Made by a program: the position numbers and the translations under genes. Of a DNA stretch of 64,000 nt, positions 1-12,907 are shown piece by piece. Within the stretch, counting starts at the first letter, position 1. Each line of letters begins with the position of its first letter. Source of the DNA: Hymenopus coronatus (taxonomy: Eukaryota; Arthropoda; Insecta; Mantodea; Hymenopodidae); NCBI GenBank assembly GCA_030762935.1, contig CM060880.1, positions 11,504,501-11,568,500 of the forward strand, given 5' to 3'. The notes under the pieces were generated by a model that saw nothing but the letters and a program-made list of their open reading frames with translations, did no database searches and was not told where the DNA came from.

Positions 1-220
1 ATCTCAAAATTGAACTTTAAGAAATTTAAGGATTGACAAGGATTGTTGAGTAATACAGTTTTTCCCCACTGTTATTTTATACTCAATAATAATCCACCTT
101 ATTCTACCCTTGGCTAAGAAAAGATTCTCAACAAATAGTATGTGCATCACTGCAAAGTGAAATTATGCATTCAAAACTTGCAAATATGCATAGAAGCTTG
201 TGACAGTGATGTGATTAAAT

Positions 221-331
221 AAAAAATAAAAGCATTTGAGTCGGCTTTTGTAACACAAACATCACTTGATTAGTAAGTAAAATTAAGTGATGTTTGTGTT
301 ACAAAAACTGGCTCAAATGCTTTTATTTTTT
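221..331. repeat. Inverted repeat (hairpin), 47-bp arms
   Basis: The arms 221-267 and 285-331 are reverse complements at 44 of 47 positions, with a 17-bp loop. In RNA two of the three mismatches would be G-U pairs. It could be a small fold-back element or a transcribed hairpin. Confidence 0.8.
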
Positions 332-360
332 ATGAAATTATGCAGCTTGTGTTTTTGTGA

Positions 361-771
361 TTCATAACAATTTGTTTGGGATTCATGAGAAGCAGACAAC
401 CTTTGAGGGTTAACATTAAAAACAAGATGCCATTTTCCCAAGCAAAAAGACTAGTGGACAGTTTTACATAGTGGAAACAAGACAATTTGGAAATCAGAGC
501 TAAGAAACACTTTAACCAATTAAAATATAAACTAGAAAAACCAGTGGTGGCTGTCCATTTCTGGATTAAAAATGTTGATATAAATCCCACTCTTATAATC
601 TTAACACAATCAACAAAGCAACAGGAACTGACCCTTTGGAAAAACAAAAACAGAGTTTTCAATTTTGAAGTCCCACCAAAAGATTTTTTCAACAAGTTCC
701 TGGAACTACCACAAGATGGTTACAATTCATCTACATCAACAAATCAGCAGTTGAATATAGGTTGCAAATAA
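361..771 (+). pseudogene. Unassigned reading frame interrupted by one TAG
   Basis: The frame is open from 361 to a TAA at 769-771 except for a TAG at 469-471. The text on both sides reads like one protein: FSQAKRLVDSFT before the stop and IRAKKHFNQLKYKLEKP, VVAVHFWIKNVD and VFNFEVPPKDFFNKFLELP after it. I do not recognise the family. It could be a decayed transposon protein or a terminal exon of a gene to the left. Confidence 0.3.
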
Positions 772-3700
772 ATATAATTGATCTCCAAAACATGTTCCTA
801 GTTACGCAGTATTTAAAGAGTACTAATTGACTCAAATTGTTTCCAGTTATTAAATTACATCATTGTCCTTAAGCTCCTAAAAAGAGTAAATGATTACAGC
901 TTTGTGCACCAATTTGAGAGAAATATTATAGTTCTTTAAACTGTGACAACAGTCCAGTGAATCTAATCTCTGGTGGAACTAAATTTGCTGTAAATTCCAG
1001 TTACAAATCACATGTAAACCTGTGGATGGATCACAATCTGAAAACCAAGTTGCCTCATTCCTCAGTGTAAGACTTTCTGCGCCAATTTGTTTGCAGTCAT
1101 TTTATAATATTTTTGTAATTACCTTGCTTCAAGTTTCTATCCTCTCGTCACCGAAAAACAAATTGAACTGTGATCCTTTATTTTCCAATAGAAATATTGA
1201 GTACATTGCAATATCAGATAATTAGAACAGGATGTTTGTTAGTAATGCACATGCTATTCTAAGAAAATTTATATTTCTAAACCAAATCTTTAAATGGAGA
1301 ACATTTGGGAATTTTTCCAGATACTCTAACAAGGGATAAAAATGCATGAAATGTCTGTAGGATAACTAACTTTCCCTATTTCCCAGAACTGCCATATTTT
1401 AGATTTATATTGATCTTTATCCTGTATATCCCTCATATTTTTCATGTAAGTCTTTACCCTTAATTTTTCAGTACTAGATATTTATAATGACAAAATTCAA
1501 TTTTACACTAACATCAATAGTTTTGTAAATGGCAATTGATTCATTTCTTCTCTAATCTACAAATATACGGTGCCAAATGTAGATAATTGTATCAACCTTT
1601 GGTAGTCTCATTGTGAGATGTGATTCAACTTATTTGAATCACATCTTCAGCACTGTTATGCGCTCTTAGAGTAATGGATCCATGTATATATTTTGAACAC
1701 AAGGACTTCTAATCTAATGATTCGTTGGAACAATAAATTGTATTATTTTTAACCCTTTGCCAGCCATAATGATCCAAAATGTTGGAGATTTAAGTATTCC
1801 CTGTGGTCTAAACATTCCAAAATACTTTTGCTTATATGTGCTTTTAGCACTCACGTTGTAAAATAGACTAGCATCTGGCTGAAGCCTGATGTAATGCAAT
1901 CTTTTAGTTAATATTCTTACACATGAAAGGGGTAAGCAGTCTCCAGGTTACATGATATGCACATTCCAAGAATTAGTGCACTTAGCAGTCAATATTGAAT
2001 AGGCATGAGCAAAAGCCTGCCAAATGCTTGAGAAACGACACAAGACATGGCTGGGGTTTTTTTTCTCCACATAGATCACAATGTTTGACATTACTGCATG
2101 TTACCAGTGTTTTTTACAAACCTCATTATGTATATTCCATCTGTTTTACATCATAGCATTTATTATTTGTGTTCTGTTACTTCATTTATAAGATGCAGTT
2201 CAGAATACACAAATGTCAGGCATAACAATTTAAAGCACAACGTACGGAATTCTTGAAATTAAATTTAAGTTTTAAAATATACAGGAGGTAAATGATATAA
2301 GATGGATAAAAATATACACATGCTTGGTATAGATACTCAAATAAAACTTCCACATTTTTTTGTGATATGTGAATTTTTTTCTACAAAAAGTAAGGTTGTG
2401 CAAATTATGTTTTTAGGATACTCCTGTAGGTTCCTGTTTTAGTTGAACCATAGAAATAATAAGGTATTTAAGAAGTGAGGCTATTAGCTTAAAAAAGAAG
2501 CACCATTTGGTTCACAAGAGATGGTAATTTCACATATGCACTTCCCCAAAGGCCAGCACAACTAGTTATTTTTAATAGCAGTATTTAGACAGAAATGTAC
2601 CTCAGATTATCAAGGACAAAAAGAATGCGTAATACTCTAAAAAAATACATATATCTAAGCCTTAAATATGGAGCTTAGATAAAATTTGCAAATGTTAATC
2701 TCTTCTTGACTTCAATGAAGTATTAACCAATTACCGTAGTTTTGTATTCATTGAAACCTAAGTCTAGCATTTTTTTTTAATAATTTATGCTTGTAAATGT
2801 TTGTAAAAAAATTAATGAGGGTTAATTTATTGCAAGTTTAATGTAAATAAAAATGTTAGTCATTTAGTATTGTATGTGTTTCAAAATTTGCGTAAAGAAT
2901 ACTGGAATAGAAAAAAATGAAAGAATTTTATAACAGTTCTAAATGTAAAGGGAATGTTCTCAATATTGTTATGTAATATTTATAGCTGCAGTTGATAGGC
3001 CTGCAACTTGGGTGCAGTGACCCTTGTTCTGTTGACAAAACAAACAAAATGTGCACTAGTTGTGATTTTACAGCACCAGCGATGTCATTTCATGTCTTGT
3101 GTTTTTCAAACAGATTCACAAAGTTTGATGGTCACATTAAATAGAAATGTGGTGCTTCTTCAAATTCAAATGTGTAATCCAAAGACAGTGCTGATATGTT
3201 TTGTGTGAAATTAACAGTGCAGTGAATAGAAACATTTAAAACTATAACCACTTTTTTTTTTTTTTTTTTTTTTTTTTGAGATGCTTAAAAATTGAATTTT
3301 TAATGCAGTCTGAACTTAAACTTTGGAAGTTGTTCTGACAAGTCTTCTCTTAAAGTGATTGGAGACAGGTTATATGCATGATTGTTTCACGTTTGATATT
3401 GGCTTAAGGAACACAGTTTGAGTGTAGAGAAGCATGAAGGTTCAAGGTGAATAATTTTTAGAATAAAATATATGCCTTTCTGCCCTCATTGTGAACAGTG
3501 TTGAAAATGTAATGGTACAGTATGCATATCTGTACAGTAGCAAAGCTCTGGGTTATGTGGCACACAACACTAGTGTATCCAGCTGTCAGTATACTTTTTC
3601 TCTCTCTGACCATGGCATATCACCAAAGAGTGTGTCCAACTTACTAATAAAATCTAAAGTTTATTAATATAATTTTTATGTTACTTATATATTATGGCAT

Positions 3701-6700
3701 ATATTGAAAATAGTGCTTGCAAGCGTAATGTTTGACCATTTGATATGATAAAGAAACATTGCAGTAATTGTATTTGATGCTGATGATACATATCACCACA
3801 ATCTGATATTATGTTTGCACCTCAAGCTTTGAGGATTCGGTTAGTAATCGTATTGGTATACCAGCTGCTTTCTTATGATTTTTTTTATATTTCTGTTATC
3901 ATGAAAAGGTAAAACACCAGCTACTGCATTTATCATGTGCCATAATTCCATTCATTCCCTTTGCCATGAGAGAAGAATTAAAGTAGTGCATGCTAAAACT
4001 TGTCAGAAAAAGGGCTGAAATAATGAGGTTTCAGATTACATGTAGTTTGAATGCAAGACTAATGGTGTTTAGCTTTTAGAAAGCGTAGCACAAATTTATG
4101 TTTGACAGGTGAAGTATTGGTGCTCTTCTTTTTAGTTATATCTGTTTGGAAAAATACTAACAAGAAGCAGCAATGGTACAGTAGTTTTAGTTCAAATGTT
4201 ATCTATGCACAAAGACAAAAATTATTTTCAAAATGATCATAACTATCCTATCATTTCTTATGCACACATTAATCGTACAAATTAAACTAAGGGTTCATTA
4301 ATGAGTAAACTAATATTACGAGGCCAATTCAGGATGCTTTTCTGGGTCTTAGAGGAAGAAACAAGTGTCGTAGTTTTCTCTCTTTTTCATTTATTGCATT
4401 TGTTCCTTCAGAAATGTGATTTGCAAAAAATCTTGGAGTTGATAATAGAGTCCATTTAAAACTGTATTTAAGCTCAATCTTCTGCCAAGGTCACGTGTGC
4501 ATGTGTGTGTCACTGGCAACGAATCTTACCTGAACTTTGCTACTGTATATCTTGCTATACTGCACTAATAGCGCAGCCGACTTCATTTTAGTTAGCAGGC
4601 TGCACAGAAAGCCCATTCTACCTGTTTATGTTTTAAAGGTTATCAGTGCACTTCAATCAACACAGAATATTTAAGTTACCAGCTGCGTTGTTTAGCTTTT
4701 GCATATATTCACTTGTGAACTTCATGATCGCAGGAGCAGACTAGTCAAGTGCTACAGTGGAATAGCAAGTGGGTGGTAGACTGAAAATAGATTATTAAGT
4801 TAACGCTAGTCTAAAAGTTGCTAACTGAAGGAAGGAAGGAAGACTAGTCATACTCAAAGGCGCTTTTGCATTTCGGCCATGTACATAGTTTTGTGTGTGT
4901 ATGTGAGGATATTTGTGTGTGTATGTATGCAGTGTAAACAATAACAAAAGATTGCTTTATTTGCAAGTGAGCCTTGCTCAGTCACTTGTTGTAAGTCAAA
5001 GGATTAAATTATTCACAATTTTAAAGATGATGCTTGAACTTAATTTATCTATTAATGCAAAAAGTTGCATTATATAAGTAGCAAGCCAGAACTAGAATTT
5101 ATAAGACCAACTAGATATTAACCATTTCAGATTGGAATAATTTTGAACTATAGTAGATTTTTTTTTTTTTTTCCCTTCAAATTTAAAGATCTAATTATTT
5201 GTGCCCTTAAAAACATTAACTATTCTCAGTCAAAAAAAGCCAATATCACAGATTAACCAGTTTGAATCAACACTGTAGTCTGTGGTAAACAACGGTGTGA
5301 GCCATACAAAAAAAGATGATTATCCATAAATTTGATCAAATTGCCAAAGCATGCAGCAGGAAAGAAAGAAAATTGTCAAAAATTAAAAGTTTCCTGTGTT
5401 TTGTCATACCATACAATTGTTTTTAATTTACAGATATTTCAAAAATGTTTGCTTCCTTTGTCATCTAAACAAACTTGTCAGTGGACGTTTAATATCTGCT
5501 CCATCTGACTAATTTTTTTTTAAATTACATTTTGGAAATAGAAAAAAAAAAAAAAAAAAAAAACATAAATTTATCATATCAACAAGTGATTGAGAGGCAT
5601 ATTACAGTTAAATAATCCAGTTTCATGTCGTTAGTTAATAAAAACTGACCTTGGAGCATCTATAATCATACCGCTACCAAAAACTTCATGGGTGGGATAG
5701 AGAACAAAGAATAAAATTTCAAATATGAATACTTCCATGACATTTATATCTCAGTTTTCATTTCATTGGCCCTGGTTCTGCTTTTATTGGTTCTTTGCTC
5801 TTCTGGTTCTATTTATTCTCATTTTAGTCAGGCCATATCAACAGCTTTCTAATTAAGTAGAAATGATATTTTATAAAATATAAAAACTTATAATTATGCC
5901 TGGGAATGAGAGAATTAGTCTTCAATATCATAAAATTATAGAATTTATTTAGTGTGCAAATACTACTTCTCTTTCTGAGTAAAGAATTTTAAAATGAAAT
6001 ACTTAGATGAGGTATTTCAAAAATGGTTGCTGTTTAGAAATGAAAATAAAATTTAAGTATTGAGTTTCTGTGATTCTTAGATTGCAAGCTAAGCTTTTAT
6101 CACATTACATCTTAAAGTAGCCAGTTGATGAATCTAATCTTAAATATCATGCAAATTGCACACAGTTCTGCTGTCTAGTTTCTTAAACAGTGTGAAACCT
6201 TGTAAACGTTAAACTTGTAAATTTTAAAAAATGCAATTTATGAATATATTGAAATAATTAGAAAATTTATATTCAGGTTGCCATAATTTTTCACCCATAA
6301 GATATATGATTAATATGAAAAGCAAAGTCAGATTTAAACATTTTGAGGCAATGAAAAGGATTCAAATTCTGGAGTTTCTTCAGTCTTATTGAAGTGATTT
6401 ATTCATAATATTTTTTGTACCACTGAAAGAAAGAGATACAAATAGCAGAAACATTAAATTAAGCTCTCTTAAAATGAAAACGATTACTATGCTCTGAGGT
6501 TAGTTGGCACCACTGTTACTAAAGCAGGAGAATTCACTGTTTGTTCCGTACACCAATTATGCTATAAGAAATGTTGTACATACAATTGACTCTTGGACAA
6601 CCTGGTCACTAGTTCCTCACTGATGGAATCGTGTTGGAATATTTTTAAAAAGGTCTTCTTCTTCCAAAGTGTGAAAAATGATAGTTGGCAATCAGTAGAG

Positions 6701-7720
6701 AAAAGTGTCCTTTACCAGCACTTAGAGACAGCCATGGTATATTATTGTGATCAACAGGTGGTGATAGGCTTCAAATTGAAGAGTTGGTGCTTCTGGAGAA
6801 TGTTTCATTTAAGTTCCTTGTTTAGTGAAGTATGACTCCACAGATCAAACTATTGTTTCGTACTTCACTGTTTGTGGACCCCAAAGATTCCAGGTTTAAA
6901 ATACAGCGTAAAAAATAAACATTTAAGTCAAAGAGACTGTACCACTGAGCAAATACATCTATCTGTATGCTGGAACAGCTTAATTTAAATTTAGAGATTC
7001 ATAACAAAAACATTTTTCTGGGAATAAAACTTATGATTTCCATAGAGTCTCTCCAATCCAACACTTCATACGGAAAGTGTTTCATTATATTTAATTTTCT
7101 CAGAAATACTCTTTTGATGATTCTTTTTATTGAACTGACATATGCTTGAAATATTGGTATGACAATGTATTCTGTAAAGAGTAAACAAAAAATAAATGAT
7201 AAAATTTATTTTGATATTAAAGAAATAGCACAAAAGATCCTCCATGCTCCTAGAGAGAAGGCAGTATCACATTTTAGATTGCCAACAGGACATGACTGTC
7301 TAGCAGAAATCTTCATAGATTTGGATTTAAAAAATATAATCTATCACCTTGCAATATTGGTATTGTCTTAAATGCTGAACACGTAATTAATTGTAAAGAA
7401 TTGAAGAAATCCAGTAAGGACAACAGTCTACATAAATTATATTGGCTGGCAAGGGAGAAATTGAGATAATAAAAAATCCTGCACATTGGCACAATAACAA
7501 CATGTATTCTGCAAATAATCATAAAAGTGTATTTATTTTGATTGAATTTTGTATGACTAGAAAAAACTGATTTAGGGAAAGAAGTAGAGCTCATGAAAAT
7601 GTACAAATTTAGTGAAAACTATATACTTCTATTTTGAATATAAATTGAAAATAAATTAATCAGCATCTGAATGCTTCCCCATGATTTCTGCATGAACTCA
7701 GGTGGGGAAAAAATTTATTC
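772..7720. other. AT-rich DNA with no assigned gene
   Basis: Stop codons are dense in all frames and I recognise no transposase, reverse transcriptase or SINE. It carries homopolymer runs (T-run near 3250-3277, A-run near 5540-5562) and a GT-rich stretch near 4890-4930. One exon-like block at 4530-4586 is listed separately. It may be a long intron, a 3' UTR or intergenic DNA. Confidence 0.5.
4530..4586 (-). CDS. Candidate start exon, unassigned
   Basis: A 57-nt block on the minus strand runs from an ATG (context AAAATG) through 19 codons, MKSAALLVQYSKIYSSKVQ, to a consensus donor CAG|GTAAGAT. Local composition is more balanced than the surrounding AT-rich DNA. No downstream partner exon was identified, so it may be coincidental. 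Confidence 0.25.
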
Positions 7721-7756
7721 TTCAATAAATTTCAGTTTAAAAAAAAAAAAAAAAAT
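7721..7756 (+). other. AATAAA signal followed by genomic A-run
   Basis: A CAATAAA is followed after some 11 nt by about 17 adenines. A templated poly(A) at this spacing usually marks the 3' end of a retroposed RNA, but I could not identify the body of such an insert on its left. Confidence 0.3.
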
Positions 7757-7881
7757 GAATAGATTCCAAATAGTTGTTCCCAACAAATATGTCCATTAGT
7801 GATATCTAGAGCTCTGCACAGGCCAAAATTCTTTAAGATGTTTATGTAAATTAACTGATTTTATGGTAAATTATTATTGTT

Positions 7882-8045
7882 CTCAGTGGTGTAGTGGTTA
7901 CCATGCTAGCCACGTTCAATCAAAGTGAAGGGTGACGGATATTTTCAGATGCAGAATTCTTAGCATGGCTTTCTTCATCCTATACATGTGGGTCCCGTGT
8001 AGTGTTTATTTGCAGAGACCCTTACCTTGAAAGAGAAGGTCATAG
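7882..8045 (+). repeat. Degraded SINE, family S3
   Basis: Begins with a tRNA-like head (AGTGGTGTAGTGGTTACCAT) and continues with CTTAGCATGGCTTTCTTC and GTGGGTCCCGTGTAGT, blocks shared with the copies at 27008, 54978 and 58991. Much diverged. Confidence 0.55.
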
Positions 8046-8439
8046 ACAAAATTCCACTATGTGACAACCGCAAGCCATGATTGAGTCCTATGGGTTTATC
8101 TATGACTGACAAACTGATCCCTCATAACTATGTCCACATACTGGTGAAATTAGAAACTTCACTTGATCAGGAAAACACCAAAAGGTGTCCTAAATGGTGT
8201 GATGGAACACACATACGCCCACATGCACACACACTATTATTGTTAGAAGCACTGCTGCCTGTGGTGTGAACAGACTCAAGGAATTGTTTCCCCTGCAGGG
8301 TAAGGAATACAGATCCTTGAGACCAATTCAATTGAGGAGCCACTTTGCAAAAATGGTGGTGGTTTATAGTGAGCATTGCCCTTTATTCAGTCACAAAGCT
8401 CCATGTGTAGAGAGGACATTCTTATTAAAATGTCACACT

Positions 8440-9095
8440 CAGGCCCGAATTTAGGACCTCTGACACCCCTGGGAAAAGAAAAACATTTGCTGCACCCCCA
8501 ACTTACAATACATATATTACTTAAATTTTCACAACATAAAGAATGGTTTCACTAGTTTGGATACTTAAGTATGAGTGGCAAACACCATAAGTGAGTTTAT
8601 AAAATGTAAGTAGAAACATCTTAATAGAAAGAACTTACACTAAAGAGGCATCACCCCATATTAGAAGTCAAAACATATACTGTTTAAATAACAAGAGGCT
8701 TCCTCCTTGCCCTGTCATTTGTAAATAAGTTTATGAGTTTGTCATAGTCCATTTTCACTGTTAAGTAAGATTCAATTGCAAGAACACCAAGATAACTAAG
8801 ACGATCCTTCACTTTTGATGTTCTTAAATAATTATTTATATGTCTTAGAGCAGAAAATGATGTCTCAGTTGAGCAGTTGGAAGCAGGAGTGCTCAAGTAT
8901 ATTTGTAGAGCTATGTTTAAGTTTGGATAAACACTCTCTAGACAGTTACCTTTTATTTAACATCTTGCACAGCTGTGTAAGAGAGTGCAATGCATTTTCA
9001 TTCTTTTCTGTGCAGCTTTCCAGTAATTTTGCCACCCCCTAAAATGTGCCGCCCTGGGCAGTTGCCCGGTTTGCCTTGCCGTAAATATGGTCCTG
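8440..9095 (-). mobile_element. Short hAT-type transposon with 8-bp target duplication
   Basis: The ends are imperfect inverted repeats, CAGGCCCGAATTTAGGACC on the left and the complement of a CAGGACC-starting 19-mer on the right (13 of 19 match). GTCACACT flanks both sides exactly (8432-8439 and 9096-9103), the 8-bp duplication expected of hAT insertion. The minus strand carries the C-terminal dimerisation region of a hAT/ZMYM-type transposase, so this is an internally deleted derivative. Confidence 0.85.
8684..8935 (-). pseudogene. hAT transposase C-terminal fragment
   Basis: Translation reads TPASNCSTETSFSALRHINN, then a YLR...RLSYLGVLAIES segment and a DYDKLINLF...RARRKP tail. This is the hAT dimerisation signature (…E.SFS.L..I..YLR…RL..L). 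Upstream sequence is open as VYPNLNIALQIYL before it breaks. The N-terminal and catalytic portions are missing. Confidence 0.8.
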
Positions 9096-9103
9096 GTCAC
9101 ACT

Positions 9104-11540
9104 ACTGACAGTGGTCAACCATTAACACCTATTTCTTTGGGGTCCATAAACAGAAATATACTAAAACATTGTTTGATATTACGCTTTTATACCATGGATT
9201 CACTTTCGATCTGAATGAATGATTTGATCAGTGTTAACTACCTTTGCTCAGTGTTACTTTAAGTTAAGTTTCTACTTTTAATTAATTTCTATGGTCACAG
9301 TTTGTTTTAGGCTTATAGATATAAATATTAATGTACTGCAAATACTTTTCAGTGGCCATAACAAATAAATATAATGCTATATTTAGATATAAAAGATATA
9401 TATGGATGTGTACATACATATATGTTTGCCAGTATAAGGGGTGCTCCTGACAGAATAAGAGGCTATGAAACTATGGTGTTGCTTTCTCCTGATAGTTTGG
9501 TTCAGATGATAGAAAATGCTATACAATGGTAAGGTTTGTTATATCCTTTAAATTGGAAATAAGTTTTTGGTTTCATTGTATAATACAATAAATTCTGAAA
9601 AATCATCTCAGCTAAGTTTAAAACAGGAAGTGACATCATAAATAGTTCTGAAAAAGGCAAATAGAATCTGGTCAGTAATTTGTGCCAAACATTATTGGCA
9701 TGTTTCACCAAAACACCTTTTGGTCAGCTAGAGAAACATTCAAGAAGCATATTTACTGAAATGTAATTGCTACTTAAAATGTTTCATATCAGCAGGACTG
9801 GAAAACAAACAAACAAAAATGATACTTGACCAGCAATCACATGCTGGACATGAGCAGAAGTGGAATTCAAAATATGAAACAAATAAAAAAAATGGTAGAA
9901 ATGAGTATGTGCGTTGTATATGCCAATAAAACTAGAAAAATAAACATCTATAGCTTCATTACTTAGCAAAGAATGATCAGAAGTTTCGATTTTCACTCTA
10001 TGGTTTCATAATTTAGCACATGAAAAGATAACTTTTGTTTGGGTAATATTTGATTCATTATTACCTTTTATTAAATGCAGATCAAAATCGACTGAAATGT
10101 CAACTTTTTCACTCCTAACATATTTTTAGGCGACAAACACTTCTTTGTTGAGTTAATTTCAGAAATTTTAAAACTCAGAAAATCATTCAAAAGTATTGAA
10201 AATGAAATATGAACTGAAATGATGTAGACTGCTTTAAATGTTCTAGAAATTCCAAATTTTCGTTTTGAAAATATTTTTATATGAACATATGCAACACACA
10301 AAACAGAACATAAATATCATTGTCACATCCCCGAACTTCAAAAAAATCGGACGGTAAAACCTCAAAAACTTGTAATAATTCATTATCAGCAATGAAACAC
10401 TGCACAGTGCTTGAAGAAGCGATTATTTCACTGCTTTTGGAATAACCTGATTACGTCACGCAGGTCACATGATTAGAAGCCTGTGGAGCGTTTTCCTGCA
10501 CCAGTTTGCTTTATTTCCTTTCAGATGTCGTAACCATGCAGGGAGATGGTTGAGAGATAGTTCTTTTGAATCCTAACAGGGGTAACATTATAGCCGTGCA
10601 GTTCAAACTGTTTTACATATAAAATTCTAAGACTAATGCTAATTCACAATGAGATGCAAGCGCAGACACAAGGAGATACCATTCACAATGCTATCATAAG
10701 CGCAACGTAAGAAGTTGGCATGGGTTTCTAGATCTGTAAGTTACATGCGAATATCTTCCAAGTGCTCTGCAAGTTACAAACTGAATAACATAACCAACAA
10801 TACCACATAAGAAAATTCAATCTTTTACAAATAAATATATTATAAAATTACTACTAACAACTGACGCTCGCGGCAGTGACGTCACAATAATGGCTCATTC
10901 AAAATTATTGAAAATAGTACAAGCACAGAGACTTCAGAAAGTGATAAAGCTACACATTTAATGAACTAAGAATTATCTCTCTGCATCTTCGATTTATGAG
11001 AACCAAGAAATCTGGTCACAGATGATAGTTACATACATTAATCAAAGAAGGATTCGCAAGGAGACTGTCATAACCTCTTGAAGGAAATTAGAGATGGTGC
11101 GGCACGGCCAAATAGAAGAGCATGGCCCTGTAAAGTCTCGCAGTGCGATTGTTTGTTATTGAATTCATAGGCAATGCATAGAGAAAAGAAGCAGAATTCC
11201 TCCTCTTTGCATGCAACGTAAGGATAAAGTTTGGAGTTTGCAAACTCTTTTGTGTTGCATTGCATTGCATCATGTCTTGCATGTTTCTATATGAATGCTT
11301 ACATTAAATAATGAGTCCAAACTCTTGCGCTTACATGCTTGCATTTCATTGTGAATGTAGCATTACAGTTAACTCGACCATAGCATGGCCGGGATGTTTT
11401 TCTGTGATCGAGTTATCCATAACAGTGAAAATGATATGGCAGCAATTAAAGAGGTTAAAGATGAAAAAAGTATGGTTTCAGCAACTTGACATTGTAAAAA
11501 AAAAAAATTAAACATGAAACATAGAAAAATATAATTAACT
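9104..11540. other. Mostly featureless; CRE-bearing stretch near 10430-10900
   Basis: No gene is recognised. From about 10430 to 10900 the DNA is locally richer in CpG and has TTACGTCA near 10453 and a perfect TGACGTCA at 10877-10884, followed on the plus strand by an ATG frame of 23 codons (MAHSKLLKIVQAQRLQ onward). This could be a promoter and first exon, but nothing downstream confirms it. Confidence 0.3.
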
Positions 11541-11543
11541 TAC

Positions 11544-11600
11544 ATCAAATTGATCCTCACAACAGATTTCTCCAACATATGAGTAACTTTTCTTCGCCAT
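11544..11600 (-). CDS. Candidate start exon, unassigned
   Basis: On the minus strand CCATGGCG begins a 19-codon frame, MAKKSYSYVGEICCEDQFD, that runs into a donor GTAAGTTAA. The start context and donor are both strong. I do not recognise the peptide and found no following exon. Confidence 0.3.
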
Positions 11601-11927
11601 GGAAAAATCCTTTTCTTCCTGATTTCAGTTTTTTTGGCATGTGAATAAGTTTACTGGAAGTCCTATGCAATGTACTGGTGAACAGCACAATTATACATGA
11701 TAACAGCTCTGTTTCAACATATGTCGGAATTCATGTGGTTTCCGTAATGAAAACATTCTGCTTCATAATGCTACACAAAAGCTGAACTAACTAATTCAGG
11801 ATCATCTTGGACTTACTTATAATGGTAATGTTATTAAAAGTTTTTGTAAATATAGTTGTGTACCAAATCATCACACCATTGTTTTCCAGTATGTCTGCTG
11901 TTAAGCATTAACATAAGATCCTGTGTG

Positions 11928-11974
11928 TACCGCCTGCGGTGCCATAAGTAGTTAAAGCGGGCGTTAAACACTAC

Positions 11975-12016
<42 letters not shown>
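11928..12016 (+). repeat. SINE 3' tail, family S1
   Basis: CGCCTGCGGTGCCATAAGTA and the following ...GCGTTAAACACTACC end in an A-run of about 40. The same tail occurs at 35965-36543 and, inverted, at 60687-60933. Confidence 0.75.
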
Positions 12017-12018
<2 letters not shown>

Positions 12019-12843
12019 TCCTGTAGAGGTGCTTTTAGAGAAGCATTAGCTGCAAGAGTTTGGTGAAACTGGTCATAAATGTTGTACCATTAACAGGATA
12101 TGGTCTTAGAAAAAGGAATAGTTGCCAAGATTATTTAAACTACAAATTTTATTTGCCTTTTCAGTATTGAAAGTATCTGCGTACGTAATACCGACCTCTA
12201 GTACAATAGTTGTTAGACATAGAAAAACTACTGCGAAAGAAAAAAAAAAAAAAACCAAAGAAATTGAAGCCTGTCACTGTCGCAAGATATTCTCAATTTT
12301 TATTGTAAATGGACTGTATAATATTAATTTTTTTTAGTAAAACATAATTGTACATAAAATATGCAGAATTATATTAGATAGTTCTAACATAAAATAATCA
12401 TATTTTACCACAAAGAATATTGTATATAGATTAAAAATACATATATATTGTATGTGTATGTTATGGTAAACATAGTATAGTTTAATATACAAAAAAATGG
12501 AAAGCACAAAGTGTTGTCATTGCAAGATATTTGCAGAGTACTTAAACTTGGCAGAATAAAATACATAGAGGGCATGTTTGTAGTAGTACGTATTTTTCAC
12601 TCCAAATTAAGGTGAGAGAAAAGTAAATATAAAAATGCTTCCATTGTAAACCAAGCCATGTCGCTCTATAAACTTTACTAATCAACATCCAAATAATGTG
12701 CATTTGATACAGTATTATATGTACCACTGCAAAAAAAAAGGAAGAAAAGAAAGAAAGAAAAAAAAGCAGCAGAAAGAAATAAATATCTGTATGATGATTT
12801 TTCTCTGTAGTGTAAATATTGTGTGTCTGATTGAGTAGGCGCT

Positions 12844-12848
<5 letters not shown>

Positions 12849-12902
<54 letters not shown>
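12849..12902. repeat. (TA)n microsatellite, 27 units
   Basis: An uninterrupted TA run followed directly by about 14 adenines. Confidence 0.95.

Positions 12903-12907
<5 letters not shown>

Noticed and set aside
330..695. 121-codon minus-strand open frame
   Set aside because: Opposite the more protein-like plus-strand frame at 361-771, with hydrophobic low-complexity text.
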